From: a virus
Length of the DNA stretch: 40,157 nucleotides
Virus record (IMG/VR): IMGVR_UViG_3300041409_000531
Span: 1-40,157 of that record
Direction: 5' to 3' (one strand)
This document shows, one piece after another, positions 29,742 through 36,856 of the stretch. Under the pieces are notes generated by a model. The model saw only the letters and a program-made list of their open reading frames with translations. It had not been told where the DNA came from and ran no database searches. The position numbers and the translations under genes were made by a program. Numbering within the stretch: position 1 is the stretch's first letter; the number at the start of each line of letters is the position of its first letter.

Positions 29742-29947
29742 TCAACCTTCGAGCGCCCGCGTCATCTTCTCAATCTGCTCTGACTTACCCCAGACGCCGA
29801 TTCGCAGGAGCGCGAGAAGGAGGGCGGCGTCTTCGCCCCGGCGGCGCGCGGCGCTCGTGGAGAACAGCCGCACTTGGGCGAGAGTGAAGTCTCGTATCTC
29901 TTCTAGGCTGTATCCTGCTCCCCTAAGTCGGTCAATGGCGGCCCCCC
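29742..29947 (-). CDS. Tail chaperone T extension, reached by -1 frameshift
   Basis: The -1 frame is open from a G6 run (29947-29942) to TGA at 29742 and has no start codon of its own. It encodes about 66 residues of strongly protein-like sequence: AAIDRLRGAGYSLEEIRDF, then TLAQVRLFSTSAARRRGEDA and ALLRIGVWGKSEQIEKM. Translation of the upstream chaperone slipping back one base at TT-GGG-GGG would add it, giving a product analogous to lambda gpGT. The short form ends at 29903. Confidence 0.8.
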
Positions 29948-30436
29948 AAGAGACTCCAGCCCGCCCTCCATGACCGTTTCGACCGCCCTGACGGCGGGCG
30001 CGAGAGCCCCCTGAATCGCCTCCTTGTTCTGGTAAAAAAAATCGACATTCACCGCGAAGACCGCCGACGCGAGGCGCGCGCCGTCCACGAGGTCGAGGCG
30101 GTCAACCGCGTCCGCCGTGAGTTGCTGCCCCTTGCCGACGGCGATCTGTAGGATGTTGATGACCTCATCGCCGCCTTCGAGGAACATCTTCACCATGTCG
30201 AAGCTCTTGACGGCCTGTCGGGCGTCCTCCGCCTCCGTGACGCTCTTGAGCCTCTTCTCGTCAATCACGCCGCCGTCGCGCAGGCGTTGGACGCATCTGA
30301 GGACTTGCGAGAACTGCCGGAGGCGGAAAGGCGTCACCGTCACCTCGACGGTCTTCTTGCCTGCCTTCACCTCGACGGTCTCGCTTATCTCGCCGAGCGC
30401 CTGTTCGAGTTCGGATGCGTCAACCTTCGTTGCCAT
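29903..30436 (-). CDS. Tail assembly chaperone, short form (gpG-like)
   Basis: A 177-residue protein, start set at ATG 30436 with GAGGAGG upstream. It is acidic and helical (ASELEQALGEISETVEVKAG, KSVTEAEDARQAVKSFDMV) and sits between the tail tube and the tape measure, where every siphovirus of this type encodes its chaperones. Together with the -1 extension it would bind and fold the tape measure, as lambda gpG and gpGT do. It overlaps the upstream gene by 17 bases. Confidence 0.78.
   Translation of the reverse strand: MATKVDASELEQALGEISETVEVKAGKKTVEVTVTPFRLRQFSQVLRCVQRLRDGGVIDEKRLKSVTEAEDARQAVKSFDMVKMFLEGGDEVINILQIAVGKGQQLTADAVDRLDLVDGARLASAVFAVNVDFFYQNKEAIQGALAPAVRAVETVMEGGLESLGGPPLTDLGEQDTA
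29942..29947 (-). promoter_or_regulatory. Predicted -1 frameshift site (G6)
   Basis: Zero-frame codons are CTT GGG GGG CCG; after a one-base backward slip the ribosome reads GGG GCC GCC. Re-pairing is perfect for the second GGG and has one mismatch for the first if both tRNAs slip. A stop ends the zero frame 12 codons later. Confidence 0.65.
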
Positions 30437-30731
30437 CGGCGGCGGCCTCCTCGCTGGCGGGCTCCTCAAACCACGTCCCCACCTCGCGCAAGTCGGAGCG
30501 GCGGACACGCTTCTGGTCATCGTCTACGCCGCGCGGCGGGTCGATGAGTTTGAGGCGCAGCAGGTCGTCCTCGTCCTCGTCCTCGTGCGTGACCTCCGCA
30601 TCGACGATGTCGTAATGCTCGCCCGCGCTGTACGGGCGGTTGACCACGAACTTGACGACGCGGGCGGCTGGCCCCTCGGCCTCTCCGGCGGCGGCGCCCG
30701 CCGCCTTCTTAGTCGTTGCTCTCTTCTTCAT
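30420..30731 (-). CDS. Small acidic protein in the tail module
   Basis: A 103-residue protein with a lysine/alanine-rich start, a short beta region (RVVKFVVNRPYSAGEHYDIV) and an acidic end (EEPASEEAAADGNEG). AGGGGTGAG precedes the start. No function recognised; the position between tube and chaperone suggests a virion accessory role. Confidence 0.6.
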   Translation of the reverse strand: MKKRATTKKAAGAAAGEAEGPAARVVKFVVNRPYSAGEHYDIVDAEVTHEDEDEDDLLRLKLIDPPRGVDDDQKRVRRSDLREVGTWFEEPASEEAAADGNEG

Positions 30732-30742
30732 TACTCACCCCT

Positions 30743-31549
30743 TTAGGTATTGGCGTTGATGTAGAGCCAGCGCGCGAAGCCGCCGAAGTTAGCGTCAGAC
30801 GCCCGCACCTCGTCGCGCAGGATGCGGGCTGAGATTTCGAACGTGCCCTGCTCCTCGTTGATGAGGGCGATGAGCGCCGCGGCGTCGAAGACTACGCGAT
30901 AGATGTCCATGCCGATCTTCTGGTCGGGGCTGCCCTCGGTGTTGACGCCCGCGAAGTAGACCCAGTATTCGTCGTCGTCGTTCGCCTCGAAGCTCGTGAC
31001 GATGTCCGTCTGCGCGTAGCTGTACTCGCCCTTGAAGGGCTGGGTGAACGCGCCGAGGTTGAGGATTTCGATAAGCCCGTGCTCGGCGTCGAGCACGCGG
31101 TAGTGGGTGTTGTTGGGGAGCGTGGCGGGAGTGCCGGCCGAATCCTTGATGACGATAGAGGACGCGTTCGGGCGGGTGAGCTTGACGACGGAGCCGACAA
31201 CGAGCCCCGGAGGGAAGGTGTCGGGGGCGCCCGATGTGAAGCTCCCCGAGGAGAGAGTCACCTTCTTGCCCGAGAGCAGGAGCGCGAGGTTGTCCTTGCG
31301 GATGTCCTCGAAGGTAAGGTCGAGCGTGCCGCCCTTCGTCGTCGTCTGAATCTTGTCTACGAGGCGCGCGCCCGAGCGTGACTCCTTGTGCTCGCGCCGC
31401 TCCATCGTGGGCTTGACCTCGAACTTCGGGGCGTTACCGATGAGCCAGAAGGCGCCGGGCACGCCGGCCGAGCTGCGCTTGGAGATGAGCACGTCTCCCT
31501 GCCCTGAGAAGAAATTGGACTTTATGCTGTCAGCTATGGTCTGCGGCAT
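30743..31549 (-). CDS. Major tail tube protein
   Basis: A 268-residue beta-rich protein between the tail terminator and chaperone genes. Segments such as WLIGNAPKFEVKPTMERREH, then TLDLTFEDIRKDNLALLLSG and a central YWVYFAGVNTEGSPDQKIGM, fit gpV-like tube proteins of lambda-type siphoviruses. SD GAGGTGACG lies just before the ATG. Hexamers of this protein would stack around the tape measure. Confidence 0.83.
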   Translation of the reverse strand: MPQTIADSIKSNFFSGQGDVLISKRSSAGVPGAFWLIGNAPKFEVKPTMERREHKESRSGARLVDKIQTTTKGGTLDLTFEDIRKDNLALLLSGKKVTLSSGSFTSGAPDTFPPGLVVGSVVKLTRPNASSIVIKDSAGTPATLPNNTHYRVLDAEHGLIEILNLGAFTQPFKGEYSYAQTDIVTSFEANDDDEYWVYFAGVNTEGSPDQKIGMDIYRVVFDAAALIALINEEQGTFEISARILRDEVRASDANFGGFARWLYINANT

Positions 31550-31566
31550 CTCGTCACCTCAACTGT

Positions 31567-32025
31567 TCACGCCTCCCATGGGGGGCGGCTGTACTCGACT
31601 TTGAACCTGAGCCGGGCGGCGCCTATCCGCTGCCCCAACTCGTCAACGTTGATGTCGTCCTCGACGGGCACCGTGCGCCTCGCCAAACCGCCCCACGTCG
31701 GGTCAACCCCCACGGCCTTAATCATGTCTTCGAGCGCCTTGCGCGCAAGCGCGGCGCCCGGGCCCGACTCTCTCAATTCGGCGATGACGACGATCTCAAG
31801 CTCGCGGTCGTACGTGCCCGAGTTCTTATCCTTGACGGCCGTCGTCTCGACCTCGTCGCGGATGTCGTGGCCGGGCAGCTCGTCGGCCTCGGGGTCTGCG
31901 CCTTTCGGCCCGGGGTTCCACTCCGTCGGCTTGAGGCCGATGTCGGTCTGGTAGCCGTTCGCGACCGTGATGAGCGCGAACCGCGCCTTGACCGCATCGA
32001 CTATCTGCTGACGCTTTCCCGGCAC
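31567..32025 (-). CDS. Tail terminator (gpU-like)
   Basis: A 152-residue protein, KRQQIVDAVKARFALITVAN at the start and RELEIVVIAELRESGPGAAL in the middle, matching the alpha/beta arrangement of lambda gpU-like tail terminators. It lies directly between the gpFII-like connector and the tail tube. It would cap the finished tail and form the head-tail interface. Confidence 0.75.
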   Translation of the reverse strand: MPGKRQQIVDAVKARFALITVANGYQTDIGLKPTEWNPGPKGADPEADELPGHDIRDEVETTAVKDKNSGTYDRELEIVVIAELRESGPGAALARKALEDMIKAVGVDPTWGGLARRTVPVEDDINVDELGQRIGAARLRFKVEYSRPPWEA

Positions 32026-32328
32026 TCACTGTTTCCTCATCCAGACCGTCGTTAATCCCGTACCGTCGTTCTCGCGCCTGACGACGCGGTAAGTGTTGCC
32101 GCCGGTCTCGACGATGTAGTCCTTCTTGACGCCGACAAGCTCGACGGTCGGAGCCTGAAAGCTCGGCTGAAGGTGCGCGACCTCTCCCGCCCCGACGGCC
32201 ACCTCTCCGACCGGCAGCGAGAGGATGATATTGACCGTCCTGACGAGCACGTCCTGCGGCGTTTTGATGGCCGCCTCGACGGCGTGCTCGTCCGTGTTGA
32301 AGAACGGGGTCAGGTCTTCGCCGAGCAT
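32026..32328 (-). CDS. Head-tail connector (gpFII-like)
   Basis: A 100-residue protein. The core APTVELVGVKKDYIVETGGN and TYRVVRRENDGTGLTTVWM has the strand order of the lambda gpFII attachment protein family. It is one base from the upstream stop and abuts the tail terminator gene. It would bind below the gpW-like ring. Confidence 0.72.
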   Translation of the reverse strand: MLGEDLTPFFNTDEHAVEAAIKTPQDVLVRTVNIILSLPVGEVAVGAGEVAHLQPSFQAPTVELVGVKKDYIVETGGNTYRVVRRENDGTGLTTVWMRKQ

Positions 32329-32586
32329 CTACTTCTTGCTCTTCTTGTCCTCGGGGAGTTGCCCACCCTCGCGCGCCGACTCCTCGATCTCCTTCAACTG
32401 CTCATCGCCGTCCTGCGCCACGGCGCGCCCCTGACGGATGTAGGCGGCGGCGCGGTGGAATGGAACCTCGGCAACCTTCTTCGGGTAGTCGGGGCCGTAA
32501 TCCACGCCCTCGTCGCAGGTGTTGCGGATGAACTTGATCTTGACCGGTCGCTTCGGGTCATTAGGGTCTTTCGTTTCGAGTGGCAT
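32329..32586 (-). CDS. Small head-module protein (85 residues)
   Basis: Start set at ATG 32586 (MPLETKDPND), which has AGGAGAAGG directly upstream; a GTG start 22 codons earlier lacks a ribosome-binding site. The protein is charged, with KIKFIRNTCDEGVDYGPDYP and a helical end (DEQLKEIEESAREG). It follows the capsid gene and may be a head or connector accessory protein. Family unknown. Confidence 0.62.
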   Translation of the reverse strand: MPLETKDPNDPKRPVKIKFIRNTCDEGVDYGPDYPKKVAEVPFHRAAAYIRQGRAVAQDGDEQLKEIEESAREGGQLPEDKKSKK

Positions 32587-32656
32587 TGCCTTCTCCTCAT
32601 TCGCGCCCGCGGCGCGTAGTAGCTCCTCAACTCTCGTTTCGACAAACCCCACGGCC

Positions 32657-34651
32657 TTAGCTGACCGTCAGGCCCGTGCCCTTGCTGAACGCCTCGGGGT
32701 GGCGGTACGCCATGTCCACCATCAGGAAGAGCACGAGGCGGATGAGCCCCTGGCCGGCCTTCGTGTAAGGGTCGGTCAGAATCTCCATTGCGCCCCACTC
32801 GCCGACGAGCAGTTCAGACCAGACGCCGAAGGCGATGCCGTGCTCGTTCGTGCCGACGCCCATGTTGCTGCGCACCTGCGTCGAGACCTCGGCGCGGTAG
32901 CCGTTCATCTCGCCCTGACCGGCGGTGCCCGTCCAGATAGGCTCGCCATTCGTGCCCGAGAACTTCTGCGTGGTCTTGGCCGCGCCGCGCACGCCCGGCG
33001 TCGTGAGGTAGCCCATCTCGCCCACGTCGGCGTCGTCGAGGGCAATCTCCGTCTCCATCTGCACGACCTTGGGGAAGGTGATGGCACCACCGAACGCCAC
33101 GGGGTTGACGCCCGAGGCGACGTAGAGGCCGGTCGGCTCGTTCGAGGAGCCCGCGCCGTGCAGCGCCGCGCGGTCAATGCCGAGCGCGGCCGTCTTGCGC
33201 AGGTCGTTCGTGACCAGCGTGTCCACGACGCCCGCCGACTGGCGGAGCAACTGGCGCGAGTAAGCCTGCTGCGCCATCGCCGTCTTCGGCGAGAGCACGA
33301 CCTGGTCGAGCGCGATGTTCGACTCGGTCACGTCCGCGCCCGGATTCTCACCCACCCAGTAGAGCGTGCCCGCGCCGGTCTGCTTCGGGAACGCGACCGC
33401 GCCGGTCAGACCGGGCAGGAGTTGCGCGCCGAGTTTGAAGACCTTCGCGCGGGCTCTCAGCATGTCGATGAAGGAGCCCGGCTCCGTAAAGAGAATGTCC
33501 GCGCCCGTCGTCGCGCCTGCGGTCGTCAGCGGCGTGCGCTGCAACTCCAGGTAGCGCTTCCACTCGTCGGGCTTGTGGAGTTGGAGGCCGGTGGGGATGA
33601 AAATCGAGTTGTTGTTCTGCGGCGAGCGCCCGAGCTTTTTGCCGATCTCGTCGGAGACCTCCCGCTCGAAGCCGTTGCCGCCGTCCGCCGCGAGGATGAT
33701 GGCGCGGCCGATGGAGTAGCGCTGCTTCTCCTCCGGGGTCAGCTCAACGGGCGACTTGCCCGGGTCAACCTGCGGCTGACCCTCGCGCATCCGCTTGAGC
33801 GCTTCGGCCTTGAACTCGTCAAGGCTCTTGTCGCCGGTGACGAACTCGCGCGCGAGCGCCGTGTAAGGCTGCGCTTGATTGCCTCTGTCGAGCAGCTCGG
33901 CGAGCCTCAGAATCTCTTCCTTCGCGTCCATGACATTCTCCTTCGGGGTGGTGCTCGCGGCGCGCGCTGTGGCAGTCGCCGGCTCAATCGGGGCTTGTCG
34001 CCCCTCCTCTTCTGCCGAAGCCGCCGCGCACTCGGGGCAGCCTTCTACGTCGCAACTTTCGGGGTCGTGCGCCCGCGTCTCCTCGTCCTCATCCGTTTTC
34101 ATGGCCCGCCCCACGCCCGCCGCGATGTCGGCCGCCGCCGAGACGATGGAGCCCTCTACCGGCTCCCACAGGACGGCGCGGTAGACGGGATAACCGTCGA
34201 TCTCGCCCTCGTCTTTCGGCGCGAACTTGTGGACGATGAAGACGGAAGAGGTCGGCGTGTAGTCGCCCGCGGCGAGGTCGTCTTTGACCTCATCGAAAAT
34301 CTCTTGAGCGAGCGGGCGCTGGTTGAAGCGTGCACGCACTCTCAGGACGTGGCCGTCCGTCTCGGGGTCGCGCAGGCGGCCTAAGCGGCGGTCGGGGTCG
34401 TGGTTCTCAAGGAAGGGCGCGGCGTTCTTCAGGCGGTCGAGCTTGATGGACTCAGGTGAGTGGTCGAGCTTGATGTAGGCGAAGCCGTGAAAGATGGGCC
34501 GGTCGGTCGTGAGCACGAGCCGGACGGTGCGCGTCGTCTCGTCGAGCGCATCCGCCACGGCCACGGCTCTGCTCTGGCCGTCCTCAAGCGGAAAGGAGTG
34601 CGTGAGCGGTTGGCCGAGTAACTTTTTGATGTCGCCAGAAGCCCGTGCCAT
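32657..34651 (-). CDS. Prohead protease-major capsid protein fusion
   Basis: A single 664-residue frame. Residues 1-about 180 are a U35/HK97-type prohead protease: His84 in FLENHDPDRRLG and Ser135/136 in DYTPTSSVFIVH are likely catalytic. A charged linker follows. From Met241 (MDAKEEILRLAELLD) the sequence is a delta domain and then the HK97-fold capsid protein, with conserved stretches such as GATTGADILFTEPGSFIDML and AVAFPKQTGAGTLYWVGENP. The normal genes are separate. Met241 has its own perfect ribosome-binding site, so free capsid protein of 424 residues is probably made in excess over the fusion. Confidence 0.87.
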   Translation of the reverse strand: MARASGDIKKLLGQPLTHSFPLEDGQSRAVAVADALDETTRTVRLVLTTDRPIFHGFAYIKLDHSPESIKLDRLKNAAPFLENHDPDRRLGRLRDPETDGHVLRVRARFNQRPLAQEIFDEVKDDLAAGDYTPTSSVFIVHKFAPKDEGEIDGYPVYRAVLWEPVEGSIVSAAADIAAGVGRAMKTDEDEETRAHDPESCDVEGCPECAAASAEEEGRQAPIEPATATARAASTTPKENVMDAKEEILRLAELLDRGNQAQPYTALAREFVTGDKSLDEFKAEALKRMREGQPQVDPGKSPVELTPEEKQRYSIGRAIILAADGGNGFEREVSDEIGKKLGRSPQNNNSIFIPTGLQLHKPDEWKRYLELQRTPLTTAGATTGADILFTEPGSFIDMLRARAKVFKLGAQLLPGLTGAVAFPKQTGAGTLYWVGENPGADVTESNIALDQVVLSPKTAMAQQAYSRQLLRQSAGVVDTLVTNDLRKTAALGIDRAALHGAGSSNEPTGLYVASGVNPVAFGGAITFPKVVQMETEIALDDADVGEMGYLTTPGVRGAAKTTQKFSGTNGEPIWTGTAGQGEMNGYRAEVSTQVRSNMGVGTNEHGIAFGVWSELLVGEWGAMEILTDPYTKAGQGLIRLVLFLMVDMAYRHPEAFSKGTGLTVS
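33929..33943 (-). promoter_or_regulatory. Internal ribosome-binding site and start for free capsid protein
   Basis: On the minus strand AAGGAG (33943-33938), six bases, then ATG (33931-33929), in frame inside the fusion. This is one of the best ribosome-binding sites of the operon and sits exactly at the domain border. Confidence 0.8.
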
Positions 34652-34720
34652 AGTTTCGTCGGGGTGAGTCCCCGATTTCGACTATCGCACGGCCTTGAGG
34701 GATTATTTTGAGCGCGGGAC

Positions 34721-36295
34721 TCACCCGCGCTTGTCGTCGGTCGCGGTGGCGATTGCGGCGAGCACCTGAAGGTCGCCGCTCTTCGTCAGGACGCCGTGGT
34801 CGTTCAGGAACTTCTGCTCCTCTTCGAGCCTGCGCACGACCTCCTCGAAGTCGCCGCCCTGCTCCGCGATGAAGCCCGAGCGAGTAGCCAGACCGTTGTT
34901 GATGGCTTCGACAGCCGCCGCGATGTCCTTGAGCGGGTCAACCCACGGCCAGCCCCGCGGCTGAAAGTCGGGACTCTTCAGCCGGTCGAAATCGGAGGGC
35001 AGAACGCTGACCGCTCCCGTCAGAATCCCCCGCTTGAGGAAGTGGCGATAGACGCGCCGGCAGAAGTGGTTGATGAGGAAGTTCTGAAGCGTCCGGTAGC
35101 TGTCGCGGTCGTCCAGGAGCCCGACGCGAGCCGAGGAGTAGTTGACGGCCGTCAGGTCGCCCGCGAGGGCGAAGTAAGACACGTCGAGGCCGCAGGCCGC
35201 CCCGCGCAGCACCGTAGAGGTGAACGGGTCGAAGTCGCTGTGAGGGTGCTGCGGGTCTATGGTCTTTACGTCGTAGCCGGGCGGCAGCTCCCGCATGATG
35301 CCCGGCTGGTACTCGGCCTCTATCGGCGGTCGCTCCCCTTCCGCATTGGGTATCCCTGCGTCCACGGCGTTGGCGGGCGGGATGACGAAGCCCATGTTAC
35401 ACGCAGCAATGTGCGCGTTGATGAGCGCGGCCTCCTCGAACTGGCCGAGCTTACGCAGGTTCCACATGGCCGCGTGCGCCCACGGCACGCCCCTGATCTG
35501 CCCGTCATCCTCGAAGGGGAGATAGGAGTGGACGACCTCCTCGGCCGGGACTCTCACCCGCTCCATGCTTTCGCGTGTGTAAGGCGCCACGTCGTACCGA
35601 GGGGTCGTGAAGTAGTAGGCGACGGGCCGGTCGTAACGGTCAACTTCAACCGACATCACGATGCGGTTGCCGCTCTTTAAGACTTCGTTAAAGGTCTCGT
35701 CCAGGTAAGCCACGTCGTAGAACTTCACGGCGAAGCCGAAGGGGTTGTTTGCTTCGATGAAGCGACAGAGAAATTCCCCGTCGCGCGCCATCGTGCCTAT
35801 CGCCATCCCCTGCGCGTCCACCCACGAGAGCTTTCCCGACGCGGAGCAGTTCTCAGGGAGTGCCCACTCCTTGAACTTCTCCTCAACCTCTGTGTTGAGC
35901 AGTTCGTCCAGCTCGTTCCCTCGCTTGGCGCGTACCTGGAGCTTAATGCCTCCGGGGCCGATGACGTTGCGGCGCACCATCCCGAGAAAGCGCTTCATGT
36001 GCGGGCTGTTCTTCGCCATCTCCCTGCTCTCGGCGCGGAGCTGGCGCAGGTGGCGGAAGATGTCGGTCTGGTAGGTCGTGGACATCGCCGGCCAGTCGGT
36101 GCGGCGGAGGTCAACCGAGGCGGCGGCATACCGTCGGGCGGCGCTGTAGGCGCGCGACAGTTGTCGGACACGCGCCGTCTCGCGCTGCTGCTCGGCGATG
36201 CGCCTCTCTAACTCCGCCGCCGCCGCGGTACGTCTATCCTCTGCCACGACGGCCGACATCGGCGGAAGGTCAAGACGTAAAGGATTCAGGCCCAT
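34721..36295 (-). CDS. Portal protein (lambda gpB-like)
   Basis: A 524-residue protein with the marks of lambda-type portals: LRRTDWPAMSTTYQTDIFRH, then RNVIGPGGIKLQVRAK, VVHSYLPFEDDGQIRGVPWA and SSARVGLLDDRDSYRTLQN. The dodecameric ring would sit at one capsid vertex, docking the terminase and later the connector proteins. GAGGTG lies before the ATG. It follows the gpW-domain gene and precedes the protease-capsid fusion. Confidence 0.9.
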   Translation of the reverse strand: MGLNPLRLDLPPMSAVVAEDRRTAAAAELERRIAEQQRETARVRQLSRAYSAARRYAAASVDLRRTDWPAMSTTYQTDIFRHLRQLRAESREMAKNSPHMKRFLGMVRRNVIGPGGIKLQVRAKRGNELDELLNTEVEEKFKEWALPENCSASGKLSWVDAQGMAIGTMARDGEFLCRFIEANNPFGFAVKFYDVAYLDETFNEVLKSGNRIVMSVEVDRYDRPVAYYFTTPRYDVAPYTRESMERVRVPAEEVVHSYLPFEDDGQIRGVPWAHAAMWNLRKLGQFEEAALINAHIAACNMGFVIPPANAVDAGIPNAEGERPPIEAEYQPGIMRELPPGYDVKTIDPQHPHSDFDPFTSTVLRGAACGLDVSYFALAGDLTAVNYSSARVGLLDDRDSYRTLQNFLINHFCRRVYRHFLKRGILTGAVSVLPSDFDRLKSPDFQPRGWPWVDPLKDIAAAVEAINNGLATRSGFIAEQGGDFEEVVRRLEEEQKFLNDHGVLTKSGDLQVLAAIATATDDKRG

Positions 36296-36298
36296 GGT

Positions 36299-36856
36299 TC
36301 ACCTCGGATAGATGGTCTTAAAGTAGGGTGCGCCTCTTCTCTGTGCGGCGGCCCGTCTCTCACTGTTCACCCGCTGCGCGAGACTTGTCTCTAATGCGAG
36401 CAGCGCCGACTTGTCGAAGTAGCTGATGCGGCGGTTCGTCCCGACCCCGCCGATCTCGTACTCCTGCACGCCGGCCGAGGTCGCGGGCATGAGCGCCGCG
36501 CGAATTGCGTCGAGGTCACGCTCGGCCTGCGTGCGGTTATCTACGGCGTCGTCGGCCGCGAGCGACTTCAAGCTCTTCCTGACGGCCGCCGAGCCCGCAT
36601 CGGCAAGGCGCTCGTCGCTCCCCTTCTTGGCCCACGCCTCCCAATCTATCCGCCCCGCCGCGACCGTACCGGGCACGACCACAGACACATTCCAAGAGCC
36701 TCCGTCCACCGTGGCCGGGGCGTCAAAGCCAGTCCCCGACGAGTTGCGGAAGTAGTAGGTGAGCGCCCAGCCGTCGGCCGGGTTGTAGTCGGGGAAAGCC
36801 TTCGACCATTCGACGGTTTCGCCGGGCGTGATTTCTGTCGGCTCGTAGCTGTTCAT
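36299..36856 (-). CDS. gpW-like head-tail joining domain with extra N-terminal domain
   Basis: A 185-residue protein. The last 75 residues (LDAIRAALMPATSAGVQEYE, then RRISYFDKSALLALETSLAQ, RRGAPYF) match lambda gpW in order and length: helix, beta hairpin, helix, basic end. The first 105 residues are a beta-rich domain (WALTYYFRNSSGTGFDAPAT, then RIDWEAWAKKG) absent from gpW. AGGAGG is six bases before the start, which overlaps the terminase stop by one base. The gpW part would bind below the portal; the N-terminal part is of unknown role. Confidence 0.7.
   Translation of the reverse strand: MNSYEPTEITPGETVEWSKAFPDYNPADGWALTYYFRNSSGTGFDAPATVDGGSWNVSVVVPGTVAAGRIDWEAWAKKGSDERLADAGSAAVRKSLKSLAADDAVDNRTQAERDLDAIRAALMPATSAGVQEYEIGGVGTNRRISYFDKSALLALETSLAQRVNSERRAAAQRRGAPYFKTIYPR

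Noticed and set aside
32519-34384. 621-residue plus-strand frame opposite the capsid fusion
   Set aside because: Antisense shadow rich in Arg, Leu and Val with no motifs; the capsid and protease signatures are on the minus strand.
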